Positions 10,177 to 19,570 of a DNA stretch of 64,000 bases are shown here, in pieces. The stretch covers positions 222,406-286,405 of the forward strand of contig NZ_BFAZ01000008.1 in assembly GCF_003114815.1 (NCBI RefSeq). Direction: 5' to 3'. A model generated the notes under the pieces. The model did not search any database and was not told where the DNA came from. It saw only the letters and a program-made list of their open reading frames with translations. Origin of the DNA: Leptospira ellinghausenii. GTDB taxonomy: Bacteria; Spirochaetota; Leptospiria; Leptospirales; Leptospiraceae. The position numbers were made by a program, and so were the translations under genes. The first letter of the stretch is position 1, and each line of letters opens with the position of its first letter.

Positions 10177-12186
10177 TTATCGTAATTGGAAAGAAGGGCA
10201 CTCCACTCGGTAAGGATTTTTTTTCAAATCACTTGATAAGTAAATTCCTTCATGTACCAATCGGTATTCTCCTTCCGATTCAGAATCACTTGATTCCCAA
10301 ATGAGATCTAATTTGCCAATCCCTTTGTCAAAAAATCCTGGTTTGTGAAACACAAATTTTGTATCAAAATCAGCATCTGATTTCACACGTTTCCAATCTG
10401 TTCCTTCTTTTTTTTCAAGCCAAAGGTAAGAAGTGACCTTCGGATATCCAATATTGGGGCTCACCGCATTCACCCGACATTCCACTTGGTTCCCTTTTTT
10501 GTAAACACCAAAATTTGGCTTTAACACCTGTTTTGGTATCTCAGAAACAATTTCTGAATCAGGAAGTTTTAAGGGGTGGATACGATCAGTTAAATCGAGT
10601 GGCATTGGATTCGAAGTTGAAGTTTTCGAAAATTCTAATCCTTTTAGAAGGTCAGATGCCATTTTAGAAAATTCTTGGCGTAAAGCATTTAGACTTTGTG
10701 ATCCATGTAATGTGTGTCCTCCTTCATAATTTTGCGTAGAATATTCTTCTGGAGTTGTAATGTATCCAGAAAAATCATTTGTTAATCCAGATAAAACAAT
10801 TTCAGAAATTTTATCTTTCATAACGACTTTTACCTCTTTTTTTAATCTACGGCTGGACATTGTTGTGACTTCGTGGGGTAAAACAAGTATTGACAAATCA
10901 CCAACTAACACAATTCCATATGGTAATATTTGAGGTAAACTTGGAAGTGGTTTTGTTTCACCCATAGGGAATAAAACTGCTTTTGGTTTTTGACACTCTC
11001 TTAGTTCTTCGGAAGGTGACTGTAACATAAATTTAGCGATCCAATCGATATAGAATTTTCGATTTTTCTCGGTCATACCTTCATGGAATAACCAATGACC
11101 ACCCCCTTCTTCCGTTGACCCTGCAGCAAAAGCATATCCGTATGCAGAAGGACAAGTATACTCAGTTTTTCCAGTCCCTGAGAATTCACTTCTAACTGGG
11201 TGTTTGCTCATATCGATAAAAGTATGAGAAAATTGAAGTCCACCTTTTAACGTTTTTCCATTCGATTTTAAAATCTCCTGGCTTGCTAAAAACTGTCGTT
11301 TCCCAATGATAAAACTACTATCATAAATATCTTTCCCTGGCCCCGTATTGTCCAAGTTTAAATTTGGAGATACATCTCCTTCATTAGCTTGTGCAAAAAT
11401 GGCAACAAAAGATGGATCTCCATTTTTGAATGCTTCTTTTTCTGCAAGTAAAGATGCGATTCCTTTATTGTCTGAAGAAATCAATCGATTATCAAATGTT
11501 ATGTTAGTCGGATGTACACCATACCAATTCACAAACCCAATTGCTTTTCCTTCTACAAAAACATTGAGTTGTACCATCTCTTTGTCTATATTGTCTGGGT
11601 ATAATTTCCTTTCTGATTCTGGATTTGCCATATAAGCAGACAAACTTCGATTCACACCTGCATCTTTCACATAAGTTTTACCAATTTTTAATTCAGCTGG
11701 TTTTCTTTTTTGATAGGCTTCTTTGATGGCTTCGAAAATTCCATCGCGTAACACAACATAGGAGTCACCATAAAATTGTGTGGAATAAAAGGAAATTTCA
11801 GAATAATGAAAATGCCCTGCAGGACCACTATGGGTATGAGATGCATTTAATAATACATTCCCCAAATGAAAATTTGGATCTACTTCCCTTTGTAATTTAG
11901 ATACAACTTCTCTTTGGATTTCAAATGGAATCCCTCCCACTTCTGCTGTGACATAGGCAAATGGTTTTTGGGTCGTTTTATCCTCGAGTACCAATGCACG
12001 TGCATATTGTCTGGTTTGGATTCCCATTCCTGTTTGGTCTTCGCGGGCATAACCCCAAAACATAACACCAACCGGAGGGCCTGTGATGTCTTTTTTAGCC
12101 ATGCCAGCAAAAAACGACCCTGACTCATTTGCCATTAGAGGAAGGGTAAAAAAAAGAAAGAAGGAAAGGTAGTTCCGAATTTTCAT
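10177..12186 (-). CDS. Neutral/alkaline ceramidase family hydrolase
   Basis: 669 aa from the ATG at 12186, which begins a signal peptide ending near PLMANE; an upstream TTG would add 15 unhelpful residues. Family hallmarks: ASHTHSGPAG (zinc-binding His about 117 and 119), AQANEGDVSPN around the nucleophile Ser of this family, and NDFSGYITTPEEYSTQNYEGGHTLHG with the Glu and Tyr zinc ligands. Members cleave the amide bond of ceramides; this one should act in the periplasm or outside the cell. The C-terminal 150 residues form the family's beta-sandwich. A host-lipid or environmental-lipid substrate is an inference. The purine-rich stretch AGAAGG abuts the ATG, so the ribosome-binding spacing is unusually tight. 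Confidence 0.88.
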   Translation of the reverse strand: MKIRNYLSFFLFFTLPLMANESGSFFAGMAKKDITGPPVGVMFWGYAREDQTGMGIQTRQYARALVLEDKTTQKPFAYVTAEVGGIPFEIQREVVSKLQREVDPNFHLGNVLLNASHTHSGPAGHFHYSEISFYSTQFYGDSYVVLRDGIFEAIKEAYQKRKPAELKIGKTYVKDAGVNRSLSAYMANPESERKLYPDNIDKEMVQLNVFVEGKAIGFVNWYGVHPTNITFDNRLISSDNKGIASLLAEKEAFKNGDPSFVAIFAQANEGDVSPNLNLDNTGPGKDIYDSSFIIGKRQFLASQEILKSNGKTLKGGLQFSHTFIDMSKHPVRSEFSGTGKTEYTCPSAYGYAFAAGSTEEGGGHWLFHEGMTEKNRKFYIDWIAKFMLQSPSEELRECQKPKAVLFPMGETKPLPSLPQILPYGIVLVGDLSILVLPHEVTTMSSRRLKKEVKVVMKDKISEIVLSGLTNDFSGYITTPEEYSTQNYEGGHTLHGSQSLNALRQEFSKMASDLLKGLEFSKTSTSNPMPLDLTDRIHPLKLPDSEIVSEIPKQVLKPNFGVYKKGNQVECRVNAVSPNIGYPKVTSYLWLEKKEGTDWKRVKSDADFDTKFVFHKPGFFDKGIGKLDLIWESSDSESEGEYRLVHEGIYLSSDLKKNPYRVECPSFQLR

Positions 12187-12296
12187 CCTTCTCTTTTTAT
12201 GTGGTTCCAAGAAAATGTCAATCCCGAACAAATGTCGACTAATCAGATCAGAATGAAATTCTAGGAGAAGAAGTTTTTTCGTTCAAAAAAGAACAA

Positions 12297-12401
12297 ATGG
12301 CGAAAGATTTGGTTTTCAGAGAACCATTCGAAACATTTGGTCACAAAGAATGTACGGACGAATTCCAGGTCACCACGTATGCTGGTGATAGCAAAACATG
12401 A
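12297..12401 (+). other. Small open reading frame, possible gene remnant
   Basis: A 34-codon frame beginning MAKDLVFREPFETFGHKEC and ending at a TGA that overlaps the next gene's alternative ATG at 12398. The frame is open further upstream, back to a stop near 12237, giving about 52 coding-looking codons without a clear start. It may be a remnant of a lost gene or a tiny real protein. There is no convincing ribosome-binding site, so support is weak. Confidence 0.2.
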
Positions 12402-12409
12402 GGAGTTTT

Positions 12410-12727
12410 ATGATCACTCTAATCAAAACCAAATTAGGTAGGTTCCGAATCTTGGCATTTTTGGAAGGAGTTTCCTTTTTAACAATTCTATTTGTAACGA
12501 TGCCACTTAAGTATATCTACCATAACCCAGAACCAAATAAAGTTGTGGGACTTGTACATGGTCTTTTGTTTCTTTTGTATCTAGTAGAATTATTCCAAGT
12601 GAAAGTAGAACTAAATTGGAAGATGAAAAAAACTTTCCTCGCAGCACTTGCATCTGTGGTTCCCTTTGGAACGTTTTGGGCTGAAAAATATTTATACCTA
12701 AAACCAGATAATGAGCAAAACCTTTAA
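12410..12727 (+). CDS. DUF3817 small membrane protein
   Basis: 105 aa. The start at 12410 is chosen because an AGGAG lies five bases in front of it; an ATG at 12398 contains that same Shine-Dalgarno sequence. The pattern of about three membrane helices with FRILAFLEGVSFL near the N-terminus, HGLLFLLYL in the middle, and VVPFGTFWAEKYL near the C-terminus is typical of the DUF3817 family. The function is unknown; some members lie next to transporters or tRNA-modifying genes. Followed 9 bp later by the LpxR-like gene on the same strand. Confidence 0.85.
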   Translation: MITLIKTKLGRFRILAFLEGVSFLTILFVTMPLKYIYHNPEPNKVVGLVHGLLFLLYLVELFQVKVELNWKMKKTFLAALASVVPFGTFWAEKYLYLKPDNEQNL

Positions 12728-12736
12728 AACTGAACT

Positions 12737-14272
12737 ATGAATACAATAAAGATTCTCCTACCAATCTTCATATACTTTTTGTTAGTTGATTTATCATATG
12801 CGCAGTCAAAACAAAATAAAAAACAATCTTTGATTAAACCAGTTGTTGAACCACCAATCGAAGTTGAAAGGACTAAACCAAACAATCCTGACCAGTACCA
12901 ACTTCGTTTGATCATGGAAAATGATGCATTTGGTGGTTTTTCAGATCGATACTATACAAATGGATCAAGATTAGAATTTCATATGAGTGCGGGGGAATCG
13001 AATCCTACTAGAAGAGTTTTCAGTTATTGGAATGATTTATTTATCACACCAAACGAAAAAACAAGGTATCTACAAGGTTTTGCAGTAGGACAGGAATTTT
13101 ACACACCTACAAATATCACAAAGGCGGATGTGTCCTATGGAGATAGGCCATATTCGAGCAGAGGTTATTTTACAAATTCACTAACAACCTTTACGGAAGA
13201 TACAAGCATTACCACAGAACTTGAGTTAGGTATGATAGGACCATCGGTTGGTGGGAAATCAGCACAAATCAATTTTCATAACTTCATAGGTTCCCCTACT
13301 CCGCAAGGTTGGGACACACAAATACCAGATTCCTATTCCGTTGCCTTAAAGACAGATATTCGAAAATTTTATCATCGATTTTTTGGAACCCAATACAATG
13401 TAAATTTAGGAAATATCCAAACAGATGTTTCTTTTGGACTTATTTTTCGCTTTGGTAATGTGGATAAAACACCAGGGCCGGGTAGTTCAGCACTCCAACC
13501 AGGATCTCCCATCCTTCACGAAGATGGAAAAGGGTATTGGTATTTTTATGTGAATCCAGGTGGCACATTACAAGCATACAATGCGACGATCCAAGGGCAA
13601 ATGGGTTCGGATAAAGGTTATAAATCACAAAACAGAAGTTCTGCGTTTAGTAACTGGGATAGTTTCTTAAACAACCCAACTCCCGATGTGGGGGAAAAAG
13701 AGTTACAATATAGATTGTTATCGGAAGATAATGGAAGGAATACATTACAACGTTATATCCTGTTTAATGAATTTTTGGTCAATGGCACGACAAATCCTTA
13801 TAATATTGGATTAAATTATTTAATTTTTAACAATATCTTTAATGGTGCTGAGGAAATTGAGCGAACAACTCGATTGTTTTTATTATCGAATTTATCAGCA
13901 CAATGGGACCAAATTCCCACAAATGCAAGAGCATTAGCTATTTATTCGATCTTTAGACCGGAAGGAGGAAAACTCCCTCCCATTGTTCGATACTACTCCT
14001 ATGAAGTTCTCTCTCAATTCATTTTGGATCCGAAACAAAGAGAAACCCTATTACAGTTGTTACGTGAAGAAGCAGAGTATAGAGATAACAAAACCTATGT
14101 TGCAGACTTAAAACGTGCTGTTGGTTTTATCCGAGCGGGATTTGTTTCGGTATCGAATGCAGGATTTTTATTTGGCCTTCATTACAATTACCAAACCATT
14201 GATTTCCAAGCAGCAAAAGGATTACCCCAACAACACCAATGGATTGGTTTCCAACTCGGGAAGGTCTTTTAA
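12737..14272 (+). CDS. lpxR: LpxR-family (DUF2219) outer-membrane lipid A deacylase, with a large insertion
   Basis: 511 aa with a signal peptide (cleavage near YAQ). The LpxR signature is clear: MENDAF with N62 and D63, YYTNGSRL at 72-79, GQEFYTP at 118-123, DRPYS at 136-140, the GMIGPSVGG strand, and INFHNFIGS with H181 followed by GWDTQIPD. LpxR removes the 3'-acyloxyacyl group from lipid A in the outer membrane. The usual family length is about 300-330 aa; here residues about 297-460 form an extra, helix-rich block before the final strand pair (FLFGLHYNYQTIDF and WIGFQLGKVF). The symbol is by family membership only; activity is not shown. Confidence 0.8.
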   Translation: MNTIKILLPIFIYFLLVDLSYAQSKQNKKQSLIKPVVEPPIEVERTKPNNPDQYQLRLIMENDAFGGFSDRYYTNGSRLEFHMSAGESNPTRRVFSYWNDLFITPNEKTRYLQGFAVGQEFYTPTNITKADVSYGDRPYSSRGYFTNSLTTFTEDTSITTELELGMIGPSVGGKSAQINFHNFIGSPTPQGWDTQIPDSYSVALKTDIRKFYHRFFGTQYNVNLGNIQTDVSFGLIFRFGNVDKTPGPGSSALQPGSPILHEDGKGYWYFYVNPGGTLQAYNATIQGQMGSDKGYKSQNRSSAFSNWDSFLNNPTPDVGEKELQYRLLSEDNGRNTLQRYILFNEFLVNGTTNPYNIGLNYLIFNNIFNGAEEIERTTRLFLLSNLSAQWDQIPTNARALAIYSIFRPEGGKLPPIVRYYSYEVLSQFILDPKQRETLLQLLREEAEYRDNKTYVADLKRAVGFIRAGFVSVSNAGFLFGLHYNYQTIDFQAAKGLPQQHQWIGFQLGKVF

Positions 14273-14329
14273 GGAACAAATCGGTAGTTGAATCAGCCTA
14301 AAGTTTTGAACCAAATTCAAAAATAAGAG

Positions 14330-14367
14330 TCGCCAAACAGACTCAGTTTTAGGAAAACTGGGCGATC
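14330..14367 (+). promoter_or_regulatory. Nested hairpin directly upstream of the MFS gene start
   Basis: An outer stem TCGCC (14330-14334) / GGCGA (14361-14365) encloses a perfect inner stem CAGTTTT (14344-14350) / AAAACTG (14354-14360) with loop AGG. The structure ends two bases before the ATG at 14368 and holds the only purine-rich ribosome-binding candidates (AGGA and GGGCGA). It could control translation of the transporter operon, or it may end transcription from the gene upstream, although no T-tract follows. Confidence 0.4.
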
Positions 14368-15696
14368 ATGAAAAATCACAGTTTGAGTGGACGCCTTTGG
14401 TTTGTTCTCATTTTATTCGGTCTTGTTGGCCAAATCGCTTGGTCTGTAGAAAACATTTACTTCAATTTATTTATCTACAATACAATCTCAAAAAGTACAT
14501 CCTCCGTCACTCTAATGGTGCAATTGAGTGGAATTGTTGCGACTTTTGTCACTTTGTTCGCTGGAATTTTATCTGATCGACTTGGCAATCGAAAGTATTT
14601 TATCTCTCTTGGTTATTTGTTTTGGGGATTTCTTACCTTATCTTTTGCCTTCATTTCAAAAGAAAACACAAGCCTTTGGTTTGGGATCAAAGATGAAACA
14701 CAAATCATCCAACTCACAATCGCCATTGTCATCACTCTTGACTGTATTATGACAGCATTTGGATCAACCGCAAATGATGCTGCCTTTAATGCATATGTTA
14801 CCGATAATACGGGCAATGCTAGAAGTTTGGCAGAAGGTGTTTTATCGGCAATGCCACTGATTGCAATGTTAATTGTTGCAGGAGGGTTTGGTATGATCGT
14901 CATTGCTCTTGGATACCCTGGACTTTTCATTGCGGTTGGAACTTTGATGTCGTTATCTGGTTTGATTGGCTTATGGTTTATCAAAGATCATCCCGATCTG
15001 AAAGCACAAAAATCAGATTTTATTTCAGATATGGTATACGGTTTTAGAACTTCCGTGATTCTAAATCATAAACGATTGTATTTGTATTTTATTGCTATGG
15101 GAATTTATGGGATTGCAAGTCAGATTTACATGCCCTATCTCATCATATTTATGCAAGAGTATCTCAGTTTTAATGCCATCCAGTATTCTATCGTACTCGC
15201 TGGTGTGATATTAGGTGCAAGTGTCATTACAATTTTCCTTGGAAAACAATTTGATGGGAAAGATAAAGACAAACTTCTCGTTCAATTTTCTTCAATTTAT
15301 ATTTTAGGAATGGTATCTTTGTATATAGTTGCAAAAACATTAAAAGGATATGATTCTACAATTTTAATGGTATCTGTTGGTTTTACTAGTTTGGTTTTAA
15401 TTACAGGATTTGTTCAAGTTTTAGCACTTCTTGGAGCTCAAATTAGAGATTATACACCAATTGAAAATACTGGCAAATTACAAGGAATCCGCATGATCTT
15501 CTTTGTATTAATTCCAATGTTCATTGGACCAATGATTGGACAAAAAATTAACGAATCTACGAATTTAACCTATATAGATCCAGCAAATGGAAGCCTAGCG
15601 CATGTTCCATCTCCAGAGATTTTCATTACAGGAGCCATCTTTTGTTTGTTTATCTTTTATCCATTAATGCTAATTAGACGAGGAAATCAAAACTAG
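14368..15696 (+). CDS. MFS transporter
   Basis: 442 aa with about twelve membrane segments. The loop between helices 2 and 3 has the MFS signature (GILSDRLGNRKYF), and a long central loop (about residues 205-235) separates the two six-helix halves. Two helices near the end frame an extracytoplasmic loop of about 25 residues. It is the first gene of a tight operon with a GH2 glycosidase (1 bp gap) and an alpha/beta hydrolase (6 bp gap), which suggests uptake of a glycoside or sugar conjugate. The substrate cannot be told from the sequence. Confidence 0.85.
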   Translation: MKNHSLSGRLWFVLILFGLVGQIAWSVENIYFNLFIYNTISKSTSSVTLMVQLSGIVATFVTLFAGILSDRLGNRKYFISLGYLFWGFLTLSFAFISKENTSLWFGIKDETQIIQLTIAIVITLDCIMTAFGSTANDAAFNAYVTDNTGNARSLAEGVLSAMPLIAMLIVAGGFGMIVIALGYPGLFIAVGTLMSLSGLIGLWFIKDHPDLKAQKSDFISDMVYGFRTSVILNHKRLYLYFIAMGIYGIASQIYMPYLIIFMQEYLSFNAIQYSIVLAGVILGASVITIFLGKQFDGKDKDKLLVQFSSIYILGMVSLYIVAKTLKGYDSTILMVSVGFTSLVLITGFVQVLALLGAQIRDYTPIENTGKLQGIRMIFFVLIPMFIGPMIGQKINESTNLTYIDPANGSLAHVPSPEIFITGAIFCLFIFYPLMLIRRGNQN

Positions 15697-15697
15697 A

Positions 15698-17386
15698 ATG
15701 AAAATACCTCATACAGAATACCCAAGGCCACAACTCCAAAGGGACAGTTATCTAAATTTAAATGGAGAATGGTTTTTAGGGCATGTAAAACAAGGTGAAA
15801 GTCTCGAATACCAACACAAAATCATTGTTCCATTTTCTCCAGAATCAAAAGCGAGTGGACTCGGTAATTTGATTCTAAAACCAAATGAAGTTTTGTTTTA
15901 CAAAAGAGAATTTGATATCAGTCCTGAATTTATAAAGGACATTACTTTTTTACATTTTGGAGCTGTTGATTATTCCTGTATTTGTTATATCAATGGAGTT
16001 GAAGTTGGGTACCATCAGGGAGGTTTTTTACCATTCTTCTTTAATGTTTCGAAAGCGATTAAAATTGGCAAAAACGAGATAAGACTCACTGTTACAGACC
16101 CAACGGATACTGGAACCCAATCAAGGGGCAAACAAAAACTAAAACGTGGTGGCATTTGGTACACACCTCAATCTGGTATCTGGCAAACTGTTTGGTTGGA
16201 AAGTGTCCCAGAAGATTATATTCAAAACATAAAAATAACACCTAACATAGAAACCAAGTCGGTAGAACTGGAAGTCAATTCTGATACTGATGGTATAACG
16301 ATTCAAATTCTAGATGGGAATGAAGTGATTGCAGAAAGTTCCAAAAAAACATGCACATTACCAATCCCGAATATGATTTTATGGTCTCCCGAAAATCCTA
16401 AATTATACGATATCAGGATCAAAACCAAAAACGATGAGGTGACATCTTATTTCGGCATGCGTAAATTTTCAATTGGATATGATGGAAAATTTAAGAGATT
16501 ATACCTTAACAACAAACCATATTTTCATAATGGACTTCTTGACCAAGGTTATTGGTCAGAAGGGCTATTGACTCCACCTGACGACGAATCAATGATCAAT
16601 GAAATCCGATTAATGAAGGAAATGGGATTTAATACATTAAGAAAACATATCAAAATTGAACCATTACGGTGGTACTATCATTGCGATCGATTGGGAATGT
16701 TAGTTTGGCAAGACTTTGTTTGTGGAGGTGGGCCTTATCAAACCTGGAAAGTCGCCTATCTACCGTTTATTGGATGGAAAACCGATGACACAAAACATCG
16801 CTTCTTAAATCGTACGGATGAAAAAGGGAAAAAAGAATTTTTAGTAGAAATGGACAAAACAGTAAATCTTTTGTACAATACTGTTTCCTTATCTGTTTGG
16901 GTATTATTCAATGAAGGATGGGGACAATTTGATAGTGTAAATCTCACTAAAAAAGTAAAAAATCTGGATTCCACTCGAACCATTGATAGTGTAAGTGGTT
17001 GGTATGACCAAGGGAAAAATAGCAGTGAGCTAAAAAGTTTACACCTATACTACCAAAAATTAAAGGTTCCCAAAAAAGAAGATAGAGTAATCGTATTATC
17101 CGAGTTTGGTGGCTATTCCTTAAAAACAGAAGGTCATGTTTATGATGACAAAAAATTATTTGGATACAAAATCCTTCCAAATAAGGAAACCTTACACTAT
17201 GAATATAAGAAATTGATAGAAAATGAACTAATACCATTAATTCCGAAAGGACTTAGTGCCTCAATTTATACCCAAGTGAGCGATGTGGAAGAAGAAATTA
17301 ATGGTATTGTTACTTACGATAGAAAAGTTGTTAAATTTGACATTCCATTCATGAAAGAATTGAATTCAAAACTAAAGTACAATTAA
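15698..17386 (+). CDS. Glycoside hydrolase family 2 enzyme
   Basis: 562 aa. The GH2 order is visible: an N-terminal jelly-roll (about 15-170, with the FYKREFDI and GxxxYxNG elements), an immunoglobulin-like domain (about 175-260) and the TIM barrel (from about 265). The acid/base is E406 in LFNEGWGQF and the nucleophile is E469 in LSEFGGYS. No signal peptide, so it acts in the cytoplasm on material brought in by the MFS protein encoded just upstream. Length and motifs fit the small beta-galactosidase/beta-glucuronidase/mannosidase-like GH2 group; substrate undetermined. Confidence 0.9.
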   Translation: MKIPHTEYPRPQLQRDSYLNLNGEWFLGHVKQGESLEYQHKIIVPFSPESKASGLGNLILKPNEVLFYKREFDISPEFIKDITFLHFGAVDYSCICYINGVEVGYHQGGFLPFFFNVSKAIKIGKNEIRLTVTDPTDTGTQSRGKQKLKRGGIWYTPQSGIWQTVWLESVPEDYIQNIKITPNIETKSVELEVNSDTDGITIQILDGNEVIAESSKKTCTLPIPNMILWSPENPKLYDIRIKTKNDEVTSYFGMRKFSIGYDGKFKRLYLNNKPYFHNGLLDQGYWSEGLLTPPDDESMINEIRLMKEMGFNTLRKHIKIEPLRWYYHCDRLGMLVWQDFVCGGGPYQTWKVAYLPFIGWKTDDTKHRFLNRTDEKGKKEFLVEMDKTVNLLYNTVSLSVWVLFNEGWGQFDSVNLTKKVKNLDSTRTIDSVSGWYDQGKNSSELKSLHLYYQKLKVPKKEDRVIVLSEFGGYSLKTEGHVYDDKKLFGYKILPNKETLHYEYKKLIENELIPLIPKGLSASIYTQVSDVEEEINGIVTYDRKVVKFDIPFMKELNSKLKYN

Positions 17387-17392
17387 ACAAGA

Positions 17393-18529
17393 ATGATATT
17401 TGAAAATATTTACGTCACAATCTCATTCATTTTCGTCTGTATTTTCTTAGTGAACTATTTCATCAATGTTGTTGAATCTCCAACGCTTCGGTTCATTGAT
17501 ACGGAATTTTCATCGAAACTTATTTCTGAAACCCCCAAGTTATTAAAACGGTACTTTCCAACGATTTGGTGTTATAATCCCCATTTTATGTTGTTTCTTC
17601 TAATGTTTCGCGAATCAAAATCAAAAGATTTTGTTTATGACAAAATTGAACATTTACAAATGGAAGATGGTGGCACAACCGGACTTGCTTGGTCAGGAAT
17701 CCAATTTGTCAATCATAAAGACAAAACACCTATTGTTGTTGTTTTTCATACAATTAGCGGAGATGAACAAGACATTAAATCAACGGTTTCTCATATCAGA
17801 AAGACATTGAATTGGATTGTGGTAGTTTGTGTCCGAAGAGGACACGGTAACCTTCCACTTACAAAACCAATCATCAATACAATGGGATCAACTTCCGATT
17901 TAAAAGAACAATTATATCACATTCGAAAACAATTCCCAAGTAAACCTTTGTTTGGTGTTGGAATTTCAGCTGGCTCAGGACTTTTAGCACGTTATCTTGG
18001 GGAAGCTGGACAAAAAAGTTTATTCCAAGCAGCGGTTGCAGTATCTCCTGCGTATGACATTGAAAAAGCATTCCACCGTGTCCACCCTGTGTATAGCAAG
18101 ATCATGGGCCAAAGAATGATTAACTACTTTCTGAAACGCCATTACAACATTTTTGCAAATAATCCTGGGACTGACGATTTATTGAATGTTAAAACACTTG
18201 GAGAATTTCAGGATAAACTCCATTCCATTTCTGGTTTTAAAGATAAAGACTCCTATTATCAAAATTCAAATCCTATACTTGTTGCAGATCAAATCAAAAC
18301 TCCCCTCTTAGTTTTAAATGCTGCAGATGACCCTATATGCGTAAATTTGAATGTTTTAGAAAACTTACATTGGCTCGAAAACCTCAATAATACGATACAT
18401 GTGCACACTAAAAGAGGTAGCCATATAGCATTTTATGAAGGGTTATCTGCCAAATCATGGTCGAATCAGTTGATTGGTGAATATTTTTTGTCAGTATTTA
18501 ATTGGATCTCTACAAAAAAATCTGATTAA
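17393..18529 (+). CDS. Alpha/beta hydrolase of the YheT/ABHD type
   Basis: 378 aa. One membrane helix at the N-terminus (about 5-25) is followed by an alpha/beta hydrolase fold. The nucleophile elbow is GISAGSG (Ser about 192), in a context (GVGISAGSGLLARYLGE) close to YheT/ABHD1-3 proteins. The acid is likely the Asp in NAADDPIC and the base the His in RGSHIAFYEG. Related proteins are esterases or phospholipase-like enzymes. It is the third gene of the transporter/glycosidase operon and may hydrolyse an ester-linked part of the same substrate. Confidence 0.85.
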   Translation: MIFENIYVTISFIFVCIFLVNYFINVVESPTLRFIDTEFSSKLISETPKLLKRYFPTIWCYNPHFMLFLLMFRESKSKDFVYDKIEHLQMEDGGTTGLAWSGIQFVNHKDKTPIVVVFHTISGDEQDIKSTVSHIRKTLNWIVVVCVRRGHGNLPLTKPIINTMGSTSDLKEQLYHIRKQFPSKPLFGVGISAGSGLLARYLGEAGQKSLFQAAVAVSPAYDIEKAFHRVHPVYSKIMGQRMINYFLKRHYNIFANNPGTDDLLNVKTLGEFQDKLHSISGFKDKDSYYQNSNPILVADQIKTPLLVLNAADDPICVNLNVLENLHWLENLNNTIHVHTKRGSHIAFYEGLSAKSWSNQLIGEYFLSVFNWISTKKSD

Positions 18530-18557
18530 TAAAAACCGATTTTATACTGACTTCTTA

Positions 18558-19106
18558 TCAATCACGTTCTAATACAAAAAAGAAAGGTTGTTTCATTCCT
18601 TTATAATCCATACATCCAAACAAAGTCTTTTCATTTACCTTTCGAAAAACGTCATGGATCGGAAGATTATCGTAGATCATTGCAGATGAAACTTTTCCTC
18701 TAAATTCAATTTCTCTTACACGAGCTTTGGAATGTTTCGTTTGGAACAAAAATCGAACTAATAGAAAAAGGTAACGTAATGGCCATAGTTTTGTAGATGG
18801 AATGAGTGTCGCTAACCTGACAGGCATTAATGAAGGATTTACTTTAAACAATGTTTTTCCAAAAGATTTAAAAACCAAAGGATGAACATTTTCAGAATCA
18901 ACAAATTCCTTTCCATACCAATTAAATGTCTCTAAGGCTCCATCCATAGTATGCCCTGTATGAAATCCTGATCCATGCCAACGCCCCATCATTTCTTTCA
19001 GTGGAACTACATCCAATGCATCATAGAGTGCAAATGAATCTTCAACAGAGTTGTTCTTTTTAGCACGCATCTCGTGAAATCTTGTTTCAAGCTTTTTGTC
19101 TTTCAT
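18558..19106 (-). CDS. GXWXG / DUF4334 domain protein
   Basis: 182 aa. The N-terminal third has the GXWXG motif (MMGRWHGSGF), and the C-terminal third has the DUF4334 pattern (SSAMIYDNLPIHDVFRKVNEKTLFGCMDYKG). This pairing is common in a small soluble family of unknown function, possibly a lipocalin-like ligand binder. No signal peptide. Convergent with the hydrolase gene 28 bp away, with no strong terminator visible between them. Confidence 0.85.
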   Translation of the reverse strand: MKDKKLETRFHEMRAKKNNSVEDSFALYDALDVVPLKEMMGRWHGSGFHTGHTMDGALETFNWYGKEFVDSENVHPLVFKSFGKTLFKVNPSLMPVRLATLIPSTKLWPLRYLFLLVRFLFQTKHSKARVREIEFRGKVSSAMIYDNLPIHDVFRKVNEKTLFGCMDYKGMKQPFFFVLERD

Positions 19107-19536
19107 ATATAAATAACTTATACCTGTTTTTGCAATCCTCCATTTTTAGGAAATATATATCCAAAGAAGATCCGATTTTTTAGAATCTTAAAGAAGAACA
19201 GATTGTATTTGTTTTCTTTGTTTCTGAATGTTTTTTTGACCTTGTTTCCTTTTCTTGAAACAGAATTGGATTGGAGAAAGTCAAAGGACTTCCTTTAATT
19301 TATGATAATAACCATAAGGAAAAATTCATTGTGGCAATAGCAATGCGAAATAATGTTCTAGTCTTTTCATTCGAAAAACCATATAGAAGCAGTCTTTGAT
19401 GAGTTTGCAAAATCGTATTAAAAAAAGAGGAAACTCAAGAAACCGAGCAATGGAAGTTATACAATCAATTTATCAAAATACCCATCCGATTCGAAAAATC
19501 GTTTGGAACGAAAGTTTGTTTTTCCGATGACATGAC
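19107..19536. other. Intergenic region, no gene supported
   Basis: About 430 bp lacking a credible gene. Two short open stretches on the plus strand (around 19266-19395 and 19403-19531) have protein-like composition but no start or ribosome-binding site, and the second runs in frame into the CoA-binding gene. They may be eroded coding sequence. The promoter of the next gene lies at its right end. Confidence 0.5.
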
Positions 19537-19564
19537 TTGTCATTTTTCCATAACAGGGTATAAT
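19537..19564 (+). promoter_or_regulatory. Sigma-70-type promoter, possibly leaderless
   Basis: A TTGTCA -35 at 19537-19542 and a perfect TATAAT -10 at 19559-19564, spaced 16 bp. Transcription would begin around 19571, the A of the ATG of the CoA-binding gene, implying a leaderless transcript. There is no Shine-Dalgarno sequence before that ATG, which fits. Confidence 0.5.
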
Positions 19565-19570
19565 CATCTT

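Noticed and set aside
19532..19570. Longer start for the CoA-binding protein
   Set aside because: A near-consensus promoter lies inside this stretch, and the added 13 residues are not part of the domain.
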